Shown: positions 35,980 through 45,840 of the stretch, one piece after another
Position numbering within the stretch: position 1 is the stretch's first letter
How the letters are laid out: every line of letters starts with the position of its first letter
Assembly: GCA_041398785.1 (NCBI GenBank)
Contig: JAWKUA010000014.1
Coordinates: 1 to 64,000, forward strand
DNA from: Planctomycetaceae bacterium
Lineage (GTDB): Bacteria > Planctomycetota > Planctomycetia > Planctomycetales > Planctomycetaceae
Direction of reading: 5' to 3'
DNA: 64,000 nt
Notes under the pieces: model-generated
Database searches by the model: none
What the model was told of the DNA's origin: nothing
What the model saw: only the letters and a program-made list of their open reading frames with translations
Position numbers and translations under genes: made by a program

Positions 35980-37161
35980 ATGGCAGCAGGCAGCAAAATT
36001 CAGGATCAGCGGGTGACCACCATTCAGCGAAATCCGACTCGACCCGTTCGGATCGGCAGCGTGACGATCGGCGACAGCCATCCGATCGCGATTCAGAGCA
36101 TGACGGCGACCCGGACTCGTGACATTGACGCCACAGTGCGGCAGATCCGGGATCTGGTCGACGCCGGGGCCGATATCGTGCGAGTCGCAATTGACAGCCG
36201 CAACGACGCGGAGGCCCTGATTGAAATCCGCAGTCAGGTCGACGGCAATCTTTCGGTCGATCTGCAGGAAAACTACCGACTGGCGGAAGTGATTGCTCCG
36301 CATGTCGACAAGATCCGTTACAACCCCGGGCACCTTTACCACCACGAACGTGACAAACCGTGGCACGAAAAAGTGCAGTACCTTGTCGGCGTCGCTCGGG
36401 ACAACGATTGTGCCCTTCGAGTCGGCGTGAATTGCGGATCCGTGGACCCGGACAAGAAGTCGAAGTTCGCCGCGGACGACTCCGTTTCACCGATGCTGGA
36501 AAGTGCGTGGGAACACTGCGATTTGCTGGACGGGATGGACTTCACTCGCTACTGCGTTTCATTGAAGGACTCCGATCCGGCAAACGTCGTCGATGTCAAC
36601 CGGCGGTTTGCCGAAAAGCGTCCCGATGTTCCGCTGCATCTGGGCGTCACCGAGGCGGGAATGCCGCCTGAAGGAATCATTAAGACTCGCATCGCGTTCG
36701 AGCAACTGGTCAGTCGCGGTATCGGCGACACAATCCGCGTTTCTCTGACAGTGCCCAACAACCGGAAGCCGGAAGAAATTGCCGCCGGACGAGCAATCCT
36801 TGACGACATCGCCGGCGGGCGAGTGCGGTCCGTTGTCGACTACGGGCTGAAGACGCTGAATATCATCAGTTGCCCAAGCTGTTCGCGAGTGGAGAACGAG
36901 GCGTTCATCGATCTGGCCGAGCAGGTTCGCGACATGACCGCGTACGCTCAGGATCACGCCATTACGATCGCCGTGATGGGCTGCCGCGTGAACGGACCGG
37001 GTGAAACCGACGACGCCGATCTGGGACTCTGGTGCGGACCAAATCAGGTGAATCTGAAAAAGGGTCCGGAAAGTCTGGGAGCCTTCGGGTACGACGAAAT
37101 CCTGCCTCGACTGAAGGCGGAACTGGATTCGCTGATTGAACAGAAATGCCCGACCCCGTGA
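35980..37161 (+). CDS. ispG: 4-hydroxy-3-methylbut-2-en-1-yl diphosphate synthase (IspG/GcpE)
   Basis: The 393-residue enzyme converts 2-C-methylerythritol 2,4-cyclodiphosphate to HMBPP in the MEP isoprenoid pathway. The TIM-barrel half has PIAIQSMTATRTRDI, DIVRVAIDSRNDAEAL and VDKIRYNPGHL. The C-terminal half carries the [4Fe-4S] ligands Cys298, Cys301 (ISCPSCSR) and Cys335 (MGCRVNGPGE), with Glu342 as the usual fourth ligand. The length fits the bacterial form. The ATG at 35980 is well placed at the start of the barrel. The neighbours are not isoprenoid genes. Confidence 0.95.
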   Translation: MAAGSKIQDQRVTTIQRNPTRPVRIGSVTIGDSHPIAIQSMTATRTRDIDATVRQIRDLVDAGADIVRVAIDSRNDAEALIEIRSQVDGNLSVDLQENYRLAEVIAPHVDKIRYNPGHLYHHERDKPWHEKVQYLVGVARDNDCALRVGVNCGSVDPDKKSKFAADDSVSPMLESAWEHCDLLDGMDFTRYCVSLKDSDPANVVDVNRRFAEKRPDVPLHLGVTEAGMPPEGIIKTRIAFEQLVSRGIGDTIRVSLTVPNNRKPEEIAAGRAILDDIAGGRVRSVVDYGLKTLNIISCPSCSRVENEAFIDLAEQVRDMTAYAQDHAITIAVMGCRVNGPGETDDADLGLWCGPNQVNLKKGPESLGAFGYDEILPRLKAELDSLIEQKCPTP

Positions 37162-37186
37162 GAAAGGGGGCTCCCGGAAGCTGCTC

Positions 37187-37438
37187 ATGAGCTGGCGAAA
37201 AAAACAGGACGAAACGAATCGGCTGCGCCACTGGCTTGCTGTTGGCGGCTGCACGGTCGTCGGTGGCTTCATCGGTGCCACGATGGGATTGGGCGTCTGC
37301 GTCTATCTGCTGTCGTTCACGATCCTGTTTCCGGGTGACACAATCGTGGCCGGCGCGATCATTTGTGGTACGTTCGGCTTTATCTACGGCGAACCGTTTC
37401 TGGATTGGTTGCTGGAAAATTTCCGGCACTTCGTGTGA
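37187..37438 (+). CDS. Small membrane protein (83 aa), unknown
   Basis: The ATG at 37187 begins a product with a basic N-terminus (MSWRKKQDETNRLRHWLAVG) and two glycine-rich transmembrane helices (VVGGFIGATMGLGVCVYLLS; VAGAIICGTFGFIYG). The G-x3-G spacing suggests glycine-zipper packing. I recognise no family. It lies 25 bases after ispG, probably cotranscribed, and a GlsB-like membrane protein follows. Confidence 0.6.
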   Translation: MSWRKKQDETNRLRHWLAVGGCTVVGGFIGATMGLGVCVYLLSFTILFPGDTIVAGAIICGTFGFIYGEPFLDWLLENFRHFV

Positions 37439-37641
37439 GCCGCCTGTCGCCAACACCGGCGAATTTCGCAGGTTCTGTCGCCGCGTTCGCCGAAGATCGC
37501 CTTCACTCGTTCAGCAACTTGCCCGGCGACGGTGGAAGTGCCGATTCCCATCTTGGGAGCCGCATCGGAACACGGTACGTTTCGTCCGAAAAGCGCCGCG
37601 ATCGCTGTGCGCGTCGAATGAGCAGGGCAGGAGGCCCGAAA

Positions 37642-38040
37642 ATGTCCGAAGTCGAAGTCATCGAAATCATCAAGACCAGCCTCAACGAACTCCTTCGCTG
37701 GGTGGGCTTCGGGACGCTGACCGGACTGGCAGCCAAAGCGATCATGCCCGGCCGCGACCCGGGCGGTGCCGTGGCGACGGTCCTGATGGGCATCGGAGGC
37801 AGTGTGATCGGCTGCGGAACGGTCCTGTTTTTCTGGCGCGACGCGGAGATCGATCCCATTAGCGGCAAGGGATTCGTCGCCGCGACGCTGGGTGCCTTCA
37901 TCCTGCTGTTCTTCTATCGCCTGCTTGCCGGTTCGTTCATCAGCGAGTCCAGCGGGCACGAAGACAAGATGATGCACAAGACGCGCAAGCGAAGCCGTCG
38001 ACGCAAGATGATCGAAGACATGCTGAACGACGCTGCGTGA
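37642..38040 (+). CDS. GlsB/YeaQ/YmgE-like membrane protein with basic C-terminal tail
   Basis: The 132-residue protein starts at the ATG at 37642, with AGGAGG 8 bases upstream; a longer frame from 37363 is rejected. The core LTGLAAKAIMPGRDPGGAVA, followed by VLMGIGGSVIG and GFVAATLGAFILLFFYRLL, is the transglycosylase-associated-protein (GlsB/YeaQ/YmgE) pattern of small three-helix membrane proteins. After the last helix it has a charged tail (MMHKTRKRSRRRKMIEDML) not found in the short family members. Its function is unknown; relatives are stress-induced. Confidence 0.75.
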   Translation: MSEVEVIEIIKTSLNELLRWVGFGTLTGLAAKAIMPGRDPGGAVATVLMGIGGSVIGCGTVLFFWRDAEIDPISGKGFVAATLGAFILLFFYRLLAGSFISESSGHEDKMMHKTRKRSRRRKMIEDMLNDAA

Positions 38041-38073
38041 ATCGTCGCGCGGCGTTCCGAAACCGAAATCGCT

Positions 38074-38544
38074 TCAGGATCGCGAATCCCCGGTGTTCTT
38101 TTCGTCGAAACGAATCGCCGGCTGCGAAATGTCATGCGAGCGGCGAACTTCATTCAGCGCTTCCTGAAGCGACTGCCGCAACTTGCGATTTCGCCGCTGA
38201 ATCTGCGATGAATACACGTGGGAGGCGACCGCGTCGCTCAGGGCCAGCAGCACCAGCCAGAGCGAAAGCAGCAGCAGCCCGATGACGTAAAACGACGCAA
38301 AGACCGGGGATTCTCCGAACGCCCTGAGGTATCCGCACAGACCGATCAGCGCTCCCAGGGTGACGGTCAGGGCAGAAGTCTGCATCCTTCGGCGGTACTG
38401 CTGATCGTAGAACCGATGATCGGTGTCGGACAGCGAATCGTCCTCCTGGTGACGTCGGTGATGGACGATGTGCAGCACCACCATTCCAATGCCGACTGCG
38501 GCCACCAGCGCTCCGAAATACAGATAAGCGGGATCGTTGAACAC
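38074..38544 (-). CDS. Hypothetical membrane protein
   Basis: The 156-residue protein has an N-terminal helix (YLYFGALVAAVGIGMVVLHI), a charged loop (HHRRHQEDDSLSDTDHRFYD) and two further helices (ALTVTLGALIGLCGYLRA; VIGLLLLSLWLVLLALSDAV). The C-terminus is an amphipathic, likely coiled-coil segment (QIQRRNRKLRQSLQEALNEV). No family is recognised. It is convergent with the GlsB-like gene. Confidence 0.65.
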   Translation of the reverse strand: MFNDPAYLYFGALVAAVGIGMVVLHIVHHRRHQEDDSLSDTDHRFYDQQYRRRMQTSALTVTLGALIGLCGYLRAFGESPVFASFYVIGLLLLSLWLVLLALSDAVASHVYSSQIQRRNRKLRQSLQEALNEVRRSHDISQPAIRFDEKNTGDSRS

Positions 38545-39249
38545 GGCTGCGTTCTCCGTTTACTGTGTCTTTGGGGAACCTCGAAGTAGCGGGCTGGCCC
38601 CGAAATCGCCCCTGGAATCGCCCGCCGAAACGCAGGCTGATAATCGAACGTCCGGTGCCTGCCCCGTCCTTCTGGCGCACCCGGCGGAAAGTCACGCACG
38701 GGTGGCTGGCAGGCCATCGTATCGTCGGACGTCGGAATTTCCAGAAGATGCAGGGAAACGTATCTCCGAAAGCAGATGTGTCATCACAACGATGGCGCTA
38801 GCGCTGCCAATCCGGACTTGATCCCGTTCTGGATGTTCCGGTCCTCCGGTCAGACGCAGCCGACAACGTGCGGGGTGACAAATCGCGTCGGGCAGGGCGA
38901 AGCTGGCCAGCCTGAGATTGTTTCCGTCGCCGAAAAAACGTGAAATCGGGGATAGAATCACTGCGTCTTCAGCGCCGAAACGCGATTCGGCCGAACATTT
39001 TTGCAAAACTGACGTCTCTGATTGACATAGTTACAACTCTCACTGCAGAAAAGCGCCCGGGAAAACGGAACGTCGAATCGATCGGAATTCTCCCTGCCGC
39101 CGGAGAATCGCTGGCCGAAAAGGCGGTCTCAGACGTTCATGGTCAACCAGCCAGTTCAGACATTTTTCACGGATGCCGGGGGTTCCGGCACAAGCTTTGC
39201 CTTTCTCTTGTCGGGATCATCCTGCCCCCGAAGACCCAGGAGGTAAGCT
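38545..39249. other. 700-base intergenic region upstream of the sigma factor gene
   Basis: No gene is supported. A 104-codon minus-strand frame at 38692-39006 has no recognisable features. A TTGACA at 39022-39027 is a perfect -35 hexamer, but no acceptable -10 lies 16-18 bases downstream. The long leader may hold regulatory sequences for the sigma factor gene. Confidence 0.4.
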
Positions 39250-40914
39250 GTGGGACATTACAACACCGACACGATTTCCGAATTGGCGAACCAGCAAATG
39301 CGGTTTGCACCGCAGGCGGTGCGCCATCGACAGATCGCCGGGGCGGAAGCGCTGCTCGATCAGGTAGACGGCGCGAAGGCATACAATTTCGCAGACATCT
39401 GCAAGCGGCTAACCGGATATCGACCGGAACGGACCGACACTGGTCAGATCGCGGGCACTGATCTGATTCACGATCTGCGCTGCTTCATCGAGGATCTTTC
39501 AGAGAGTCTGAAACTTGAATCAAATGACTTCTCAGAACCGCTGCTGACGGTCAGAGAAGTCAGCGAGAAGCTCAACGTTTCGGCAAAGACGGTGGACCGG
39601 TGGAGAAACCGCGGGCTGGCAAGCCGCCGAGTGCTCGTGGGCGGCCGTCGGCGAGTTGTGATCCCGCAGTCGACGCTGGATCGATTCGTCGAGACTCACC
39701 GAGACGAAGTCGATCGCAGCCAGAACTTTCGACAGCTTTCCGACGAAGAGCGCGAGCGCATCATCTTCCTTGCTCGCCAGCTTGCATCCGAGGGGCTTGG
39801 CTTGACGGACGTGAGTCGAAGAGTCGCGCAGCGTTTTGACCGCGCGACGGAGACGATTCGCTACACACTGCGGGACTTCGACTCGAAGAACCCCCAGAAT
39901 GCGATTTTCCCGACGAATGGCACGCGGTTGAGCACCAGTCACGAGAATCTGGCATACGACCTGTACTCCGCCGGCATCCCGCTGACAGACCTTGCGCGGC
40001 GTTTCGGCAGACCAAAATCAATGATCCAGGCAGTGATCGCAGACGTCCGGGCACGGCGAATCAAGTCGCTGGATATCGACTTCATCGACAGCGAGGAATT
40101 CCGTCTGCCGGACGCCGACAGAATCATCCGGACCACTGCACCGGAATACGACGAACCGGACTCGACGGCAAGAGTGCCGACGGATCTGCCCGCCTACCTG
40201 GCAGAACTGTACAACGTGCCACTTCTGAACAAGGCTCAGGAACAACACTACTTTCGTCTGATGAACTACCTGAAATTCAAGGCTTCGAACCTGCAGCAGG
40301 ACCTGGACCTGAAGCAACCGAAGGGCCGACCCGTGGCCGAGATCGAAGCGATCCTGAAGGAGGTCGCGGAAGTCAAGAGCCTGTTGATTCGTTCGAACCT
40401 TCGACTTGTCGTCTCCATTGCAAAGCGTCACCTGAAGCCCGGCGCGAATTTCTTTGAACTCGTCAGCGACGGCAATATGTCGCTGATCCGTGCGATTGAG
40501 AAGTTCGACTACTTCCGGGGCAATAAGTTCTCGACGTATGCGTCATGGGCCATCATGAAGAACTTCGCGCGATCGGTGCCGGCGGAATCGACGCGGCTCG
40601 ATCGATTCCGGACCGGTTTTGATGAACTGTTTCATGAATCGGATGACGCTCGTGGCAACCCGTTCGCCGCAGAGATGGTCAACACAGCTCAGCGAACGGC
40701 CATTCAGGAGATCATGAAGGAGCTGAGCGGCCGCGAACAGAAGGTAATTGCCTGCCGCTTCGGACTCGACTACGGCACTGAGCCGGAAACTCTGGAGCAG
40801 GTCGGCAACCGGCTTGGCGTCACCAAGGAACGGGTCCGGCAGATCGAAGTCAGAACGCTGGAGAAGCTGCGGCGAATCGCTCGACGGCGCCGGGTCGACA
40901 TTCCGGGAATCTGA
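39250..40914 (+). CDS. Sigma-70 family factor with N-terminal helix-turn-helix modules
   Basis: The 554-residue protein starts at a GTG preceded by AGGAGG. Residues ~98-150 form a MerR/excisionase-like helix-turn-helix (LLTVREVSEKLNVSAKTVDR; WRNRGL). Two more HTH-like segments follow (GLTDVSRRVAQRFDRATETI; GIPLTDLARRFGRPKSMIQA). The sigma part has region 2 (LIRSNLRLVVSIAKRHLKPG, ELVSDGNMSLIRAIEKFDYF, FSTYASWAIMKNFARS) and region 4 (LEQVGNRLGVTKERVRQIEV). Region 3 is short or absent. It is related to RpoD-like factors, but the N-terminal architecture is not that of a housekeeping sigma. I infer an alternative sigma with extra DNA- or protein-binding capacity. Confidence 0.85.
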   Translation: MGHYNTDTISELANQQMRFAPQAVRHRQIAGAEALLDQVDGAKAYNFADICKRLTGYRPERTDTGQIAGTDLIHDLRCFIEDLSESLKLESNDFSEPLLTVREVSEKLNVSAKTVDRWRNRGLASRRVLVGGRRRVVIPQSTLDRFVETHRDEVDRSQNFRQLSDEERERIIFLARQLASEGLGLTDVSRRVAQRFDRATETIRYTLRDFDSKNPQNAIFPTNGTRLSTSHENLAYDLYSAGIPLTDLARRFGRPKSMIQAVIADVRARRIKSLDIDFIDSEEFRLPDADRIIRTTAPEYDEPDSTARVPTDLPAYLAELYNVPLLNKAQEQHYFRLMNYLKFKASNLQQDLDLKQPKGRPVAEIEAILKEVAEVKSLLIRSNLRLVVSIAKRHLKPGANFFELVSDGNMSLIRAIEKFDYFRGNKFSTYASWAIMKNFARSVPAESTRLDRFRTGFDELFHESDDARGNPFAAEMVNTAQRTAIQEIMKELSGREQKVIACRFGLDYGTEPETLEQVGNRLGVTKERVRQIEVRTLEKLRRIARRRRVDIPGI

Positions 40915-41133
40915 CCGCTTGCCGGGTTTCCGGGCGAGGACTCAGAACGCCCGCCAGAACCCTGGTGGCGCAGCCGCGTTTTTCCCGAGGAATCGGGGCC
41001 GCACTTCAGCCTCCGCAACCGGCTGCCAGGTGCGGCTGCAGCGTCCGGCAACTGGTGAATCACCTGCGGGAATACTGCGTTCCTGGCCTGACTTTTCCTG
41101 AATTCGGACTGCCCGGCGAATCGCGAAACAGCC

Positions 41134-41161
41134 TTGCTTGCGAAATCGCGATTGCTATACT
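41134..41161 (+). promoter_or_regulatory. Promoter of the tRNA-tuf transcription unit
   Basis: TTGCTT (41134-41139) and TATACT (41156-41161) are 16 bases apart, and a TGC before the -10 fits an extended -10. Transcription would start close to 41168, about 22 bases before tRNA-Thr. Confidence 0.65.
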
Positions 41162-41189
41162 CCCCGGCTCGCCACTGCGGTCGGTCTGC

Positions 41190-41262
<73 letters not shown>

Positions 41263-41328
41263 TAAACGCGTCGCTGGAAGTGTGGTGTGTACAGAGCTGC
41301 CTCATTTGCAGTGCCGACGAGCGATCGA

Positions 41329-41410
41329 GGGGGTGTTCCAGAGCGGCCAAATGGGCCAGACTGTAAATCTGGTGGCGAAGCCTTCGCAGGTTCGAATCCT
41401 GCCGCCCCCA
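41329..41410 (+). tRNA. tRNA-Tyr (anticodon GTA)
   Basis: Acceptor GGGGGTG pairs with CGCCCCC (one T-G... wobble at the last pair region), discriminator A. The anticodon stem-loop is CCAGA-CTGTAAA-TCTGG, anticodon GTA. The long variable arm (class II, 82 bases in total) is as expected for bacterial tRNA-Tyr. Confidence 0.95.
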
Positions 41411-41450
41411 CCTCATTGGATCTGGAAGCCCGGACGCGGGTTGAGGTTCA

Positions 41451-41521
41451 GCGGGCGTAGTTCAATGGTAGAACTCCAGCCTTCCAAGCTGGTCGTGTGG
41501 GTTCGATTCCCATCGCCCGCT
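41451..41521 (+). tRNA. tRNA-Gly (anticodon TCC)
   Basis: Acceptor GCGGGCG pairs with CGCCCGC. The anticodon stem-loop is CCAGC-CTTCCAA-GCTGG, anticodon TCC. The T loop is TTCGATT and the discriminator is T. Confidence 0.95.
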
Positions 41522-41547
41522 CTCCATCTTTGTGTTTGGCAGGGTTT

Positions 41548-41620
<73 letters not shown>

Positions 41621-41731
41621 CTCGGTGAGTGACGAGTGTGGGCGGTGTCCTGTGTTGGGGCACCTGTTTTTATTTTGAAATCTGCCGGGCGCCGATGTCA
41701 GCCCGGCTTAGATCGATCTGGAGTTTGGGAG

Positions 41732-42928
<1,197 letters not shown>

Positions 42929-42945
42929 CCTGACTGGTCTCTTGG

Positions 42946-42985
42946 CTGCCGGTCCGCGTCGGAGCGGTCCGGCAGTTTACTTTTG
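42946..42985 (+). terminator. Stem-loop after tuf
   Basis: CTGCCGG (42946-42952) pairs with CCGGCAG (42969-42975), extended inward by CCG/CGG after one mismatch, and is followed by the T-rich TTTACTTTTG. It could end or attenuate the tRNA-tuf transcript before rpmG. Confidence 0.6.
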
Positions 42986-43003
42986 ATGGTGGAGGATGGT
43001 CTG

Positions 43004-43156
43004 GTGCGCGAGTACGTCTGGCTGGAATGCACGGAAACCGGTATGCGAAATTACCGCGTGATCAAGGAAACACGCGGGACGGAGCGGCTGGAACTGATGA
43101 AGTACTGCCCCAGGCTGCGGAGGCACACGCTTCACAAGGAATCTCGCAAGAAGTAA
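43004..43156 (+). CDS. rpmG: Ribosomal protein L33 (bL33)
   Basis: A 50-residue protein: REYVWLECTETGMRNYRVIK, then a middle with MKYCPRLRRHT and a C-terminal HKESRKK. The overall pattern and the YCP..RRHT block are those of bL33. GTG at 43004 is preferred because GGAGG lies 8 bases before it; an in-frame ATG at 42986 would add six unusual residues. Of the usual four zinc-ribbon cysteines only two remain (Cys in WLEC and YCP), so it is a partly Cys-depleted form. The order tuf-rpmG-trnW-secE-nusG is the ancestral bacterial one. Confidence 0.93.
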   Translation: MREYVWLECTETGMRNYRVIKETRGTERLELMKYCPRLRRHTLHKESRKK

Positions 43157-43178
43157 GTGGCGGCGGCCCCGGAAGTTT

Positions 43179-43251
<73 letters not shown>

Positions 43252-43297
43252 TTCTGAGGCGGTTTCATACCGAGGATTTGATGAGAGATTCGAGCTG

Positions 43298-43726
43298 ATG
43301 TCAGGCAAGGGTGCTGCTTCAATTCTGCCTCAACTGTTCCGGGTCGGTCTGTACAAACCCAGCCAGGGGCGGCTGGTCCGTCAGGCGACGTTCATCGGAA
43401 TTGCTGTCGTAACGGGGTTTGGAGCGATGACGCTGGCAAACGGCCCGCTGGGAGCGATGCAGACTCCGGTTCAGATCGGTGTTCCGCTGGCTGTGTGGAT
43501 GTGTTGCTGCTGGTTTGCTTTTCGCGCGGTCAACGTGCCCAAATTTGCTGACTTCCTGATTTCTGTTGAATCGGAACTGGAAAAAGTCGTTTGGCCCGGT
43601 CGCCGCGAAGTCTTGCAGGCAACGGTTGTTGTCCTGGTAACGATGCTGTTTCTGGGAGTCTTTCTTTCCGCCATGGACTTTATCTGGAAGGAATTGTTTT
43701 CCCTGATTCATTTCATCGACTACTAG
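43298..43726 (+). CDS. secE: Preprotein translocase subunit SecE, with extended N-terminus
   Basis: SecE stabilises SecY in the translocon. The product from ATG 43298 has 142 residues. The family core is C-terminal: FADFLISVESELEKVVWPGR, REVLQATVVVL and a transmembrane helix VTMLFLGVFLSAMDFIW. N-terminal to it are two more hydrophobic segments (TFIGIAVVTGFGAMTLANGP; IGVPLAVWMCCCWFAF), as in the three-helix SecE of E. coli type. Position between tRNA-Trp and nusG confirms the call. Confidence 0.93.
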   Translation: MSGKGAASILPQLFRVGLYKPSQGRLVRQATFIGIAVVTGFGAMTLANGPLGAMQTPVQIGVPLAVWMCCCWFAFRAVNVPKFADFLISVESELEKVVWPGRREVLQATVVVLVTMLFLGVFLSAMDFIWKELFSLIHFIDY

Positions 43727-43727
43727 A

Positions 43728-43747
43728 GCCACAGACGCCGCTGTGGC
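43728..43747 (+). terminator. Short stem-loop after secE
   Basis: GCCACAG (43728-43734) pairs perfectly with CTGTGGC (43741-43747) around a 6-base loop, directly after the secE stop. No T-run follows. About 200 bases without a gene lie between it and nusG. Confidence 0.4.
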
Positions 43748-43952
43748 CTGAAACGCGGCAGTCCGTTCGCACTGAGTTGGCTAAACTCGCAAAAGCAACA
43801 GCGCGCGACGTTGCAATGTCGATTGCTCCCGGTCAAGATGCCGCGTTTCGAATTTGCAGGGTGGTTAGCCGCAGTCCCGAACATCGATTGGCACGGGAAA
43901 GTTCCCGCCATTTCCCTTCGTTCTGAGTGCCACGAGGCAGATCGTCTTACTC

Positions 43953-44540
43953 ATGACCGCGAGCGTTACAAGTATGACTGAAGGATCTGAAGGATATGGC
44001 TCGTCCGATGAAATGCTTTGGTACGTACTGAAGGTGCAGACGAACCGCGAGCGGACGATTCGCGATGCACTCCTGAAGAAGATCCGACTTGAGGGCCTGG
44101 AGGAATACTTCGGCGAGATTGTGATCCCCTCGGAGAAAGTGGTTGATACTCGAAGTGGCAAGGCAAGGGAGCACGATCGCAAGCTGTTTCCCGGCTACAT
44201 CATGATTCAGATGATGCTGAATGATGAGACATGGTACTTGGTGCGGGACACCGGCGGAGTCGGCGATTTTGCCGGGGCTGCCGGCAGGCCGATGCCCATG
44301 GAGCAGCATGAAGTCGACCGAATGCTGGGGCGGGCCGAAGAGGATGCCGCGGCGGCGCCCAGAGTCAAGATTGAATTCTCCCGGGGCGACGTCGTCAAGA
44401 TCCGCGAAGGAACGTTCGAAAGCTTTGAGGGAACGATCGAAGAAATTGACGAGCACAATGGCAAGGTTTCTGTACTGATTGAGATTTTTGGCCGGTCAAC
44501 GCCGGTTGAACTCGATCACTGGCAGGTTGAGTCTGTTTAG
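43953..44540 (+). CDS. nusG: Transcription termination/antitermination factor NusG
   Basis: The 195-residue protein has the NGN domain (WYVLKVQTNRERTIRDALLK, LFPGYIMIQMMLNDETWYLV) and the C-terminal KOW domain (RGDVVKIREGTFESFEGTIE, VSVLIEIFGRSTPVELD). It couples RNA polymerase with Rho or ribosomes. The N-terminal ~20 residues before WYVLK are longer than usual; ATG 43953 and ATG 43974 are both possible. Position downstream of secE and upstream of rplK is canonical. Confidence 0.95.
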   Translation: MTASVTSMTEGSEGYGSSDEMLWYVLKVQTNRERTIRDALLKKIRLEGLEEYFGEIVIPSEKVVDTRSGKAREHDRKLFPGYIMIQMMLNDETWYLVRDTGGVGDFAGAAGRPMPMEQHEVDRMLGRAEEDAAAAPRVKIEFSRGDVVKIREGTFESFEGTIEEIDEHNGKVSVLIEIFGRSTPVELDHWQVESV

Positions 44541-44561
44541 TCTTAGTGGATTGATCGATCG

Positions 44562-44987
44562 ATGGGTAAACAGTTGGTGACGCAAATCAAGGTTCAGGTC
44601 ACCGGTGGACAGGCGACACCCGCGCCGCCCGTCGGAACGGCCCTGGGGCCTCATGGAGTGAACATCGGGCAGTTCGTCCAGCAGTTTAATGATCAGACAC
44701 GCGACATGATGGGGACGACCATTCCCGTCGTCATCTCCGTCTACAACGACCGTTCGTTCGACTTCATCCTGAAGAGCCCGCCAGCTGCAGTGTTGCTGAA
44801 GAAGGCGGCATCGATCGCGAAGGGATCGTCCAATCCGCTGAAGACAAAGGTGGGGACCGTCAAGCGGTCGCAGCTCGAAGAAATCGCAAAAGTGAAGTTC
44901 AATGACCTGAATTCGTCTTCGATTGAACAGGCGATGAAAGTGATCGCAGGCACCGCCAGAAGCATGGGGCTGGAGGTCGTCGAATAG
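44562..44987 (+). CDS. rplK: Ribosomal protein L11 (uL11)
   Basis: The 141-residue protein matches L11: VTGGQATPAPPVGTALGPHG, NIGQFVQQFNDQTRDMMG and the RNA-binding C-terminus (SSIEQAMKVIAGTARSMGL). It forms the GTPase-associated centre with 23S rRNA and L10. It starts 21 bases after nusG and is followed by rplA, as in most bacteria. Confidence 0.97.
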   Translation: MGKQLVTQIKVQVTGGQATPAPPVGTALGPHGVNIGQFVQQFNDQTRDMMGTTIPVVISVYNDRSFDFILKSPPAAVLLKKAASIAKGSSNPLKTKVGTVKRSQLEEIAKVKFNDLNSSSIEQAMKVIAGTARSMGLEVVE

Positions 44988-45076
44988 CAATCCGGGAAGT
45001 CTCGCGGTGAGCCGCGTGCCGACGCACTGCGGTGTGTGTTCGTGAAGTTTGCTGAAGACATTTTTGGGTGAGAGTG

Positions 45077-45781
45077 ATGGCTCGACAGTCAAAGCGCATG
45101 AAAGCGCTCGTTGAAAAAGCTCGGGAGCTGGGTGTTGTCGAACTTCCAAGGGCCGTTGAATCGCTGAAGGCTCTTGAAGGAAAGCTTCCGAAGGGCATCA
45201 AGCCCTGCAAGTTCGATCAGACAGTGGAAATCGCCGTTCGGCTGGGCGTTGACCCCAAACAGGCTGACCAGATGGTTCGCGGGTCGATCGTTCTGCCGCA
45301 TGGAATCGGCAAGTCACAGCGTGTGCTTGTGTTCGCGCAGGGTGACAACGTTTCTGTCGCGAAATCTGCAGGGGCCGACCATGTCGGGGGCCGGGAACTT
45401 GCAGATAAGATCAAGGACGGATGGCTCGACTTCGATGTCGCGATCGCGACACCGGACATGATGGGGGTGGTCGGCCCGCTGGGTCGAGTCCTCGGGCCGC
45501 GCGGATTGATGCCGTCGCCACGTGCGGGCACTGTGACCCAGGACGTTGCAACGGCCGTGAAGGAATACAAGGCCGGCAAGGTGGAATTTCGTGTTGATTC
45601 AGGTTCGAACGTTCACTGCGTCGTCGGTCGCCTGTCGTTCGACGCCGCGAAGCTGCAGGAAAACATTGAGTCTCTGCTGCACTACATTCGCAGCCTGAAA
45701 CCATCCACATCCAAGGGCGTTTACCTTCGAGGCATGTACGTTACGGCAACGATGTCTCCTTCAATTGCGGTCGCTATCTGA
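45077..45781 (+). CDS. rplA: Ribosomal protein L1 (uL1)
   Basis: The 234-residue protein starts at the ATG at 45077 (ARQSKRMKALVEKARELG); a GTG three codons upstream is less likely. Landmarks are FDQTVEIAVRLGVDPKQADQ, VRGSIVLPHGIGK, DFDVAIATPDMMG and VGPLGRVLGPRGLMPSPRAG. L1 forms the L1 stalk, and in many bacteria represses its own operon by binding mRNA; I did not find a clear rRNA-like target here. Confidence 0.97.
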   Translation: MARQSKRMKALVEKARELGVVELPRAVESLKALEGKLPKGIKPCKFDQTVEIAVRLGVDPKQADQMVRGSIVLPHGIGKSQRVLVFAQGDNVSVAKSAGADHVGGRELADKIKDGWLDFDVAIATPDMMGVVGPLGRVLGPRGLMPSPRAGTVTQDVATAVKEYKAGKVEFRVDSGSNVHCVVGRLSFDAAKLQENIESLLHYIRSLKPSTSKGVYLRGMYVTATMSPSIAVAI

Positions 45782-45840
45782 CATATTGTGAGATCACCGG
45801 CAGGCGAATCTGGAATCATCTGCAGTCCGGGAATTTTTTC

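Noticed and set aside
38692..39006. 104-codon minus-strand frame upstream of the sigma factor gene
   Set aside because: Amino-acid composition looks random and no family is recognisable.
39022..39050. Perfect -35 hexamer TTGACA upstream of the sigma factor gene
   Set aside because: The bases at the -10 position (GCAGAA) do not resemble a -10 element.
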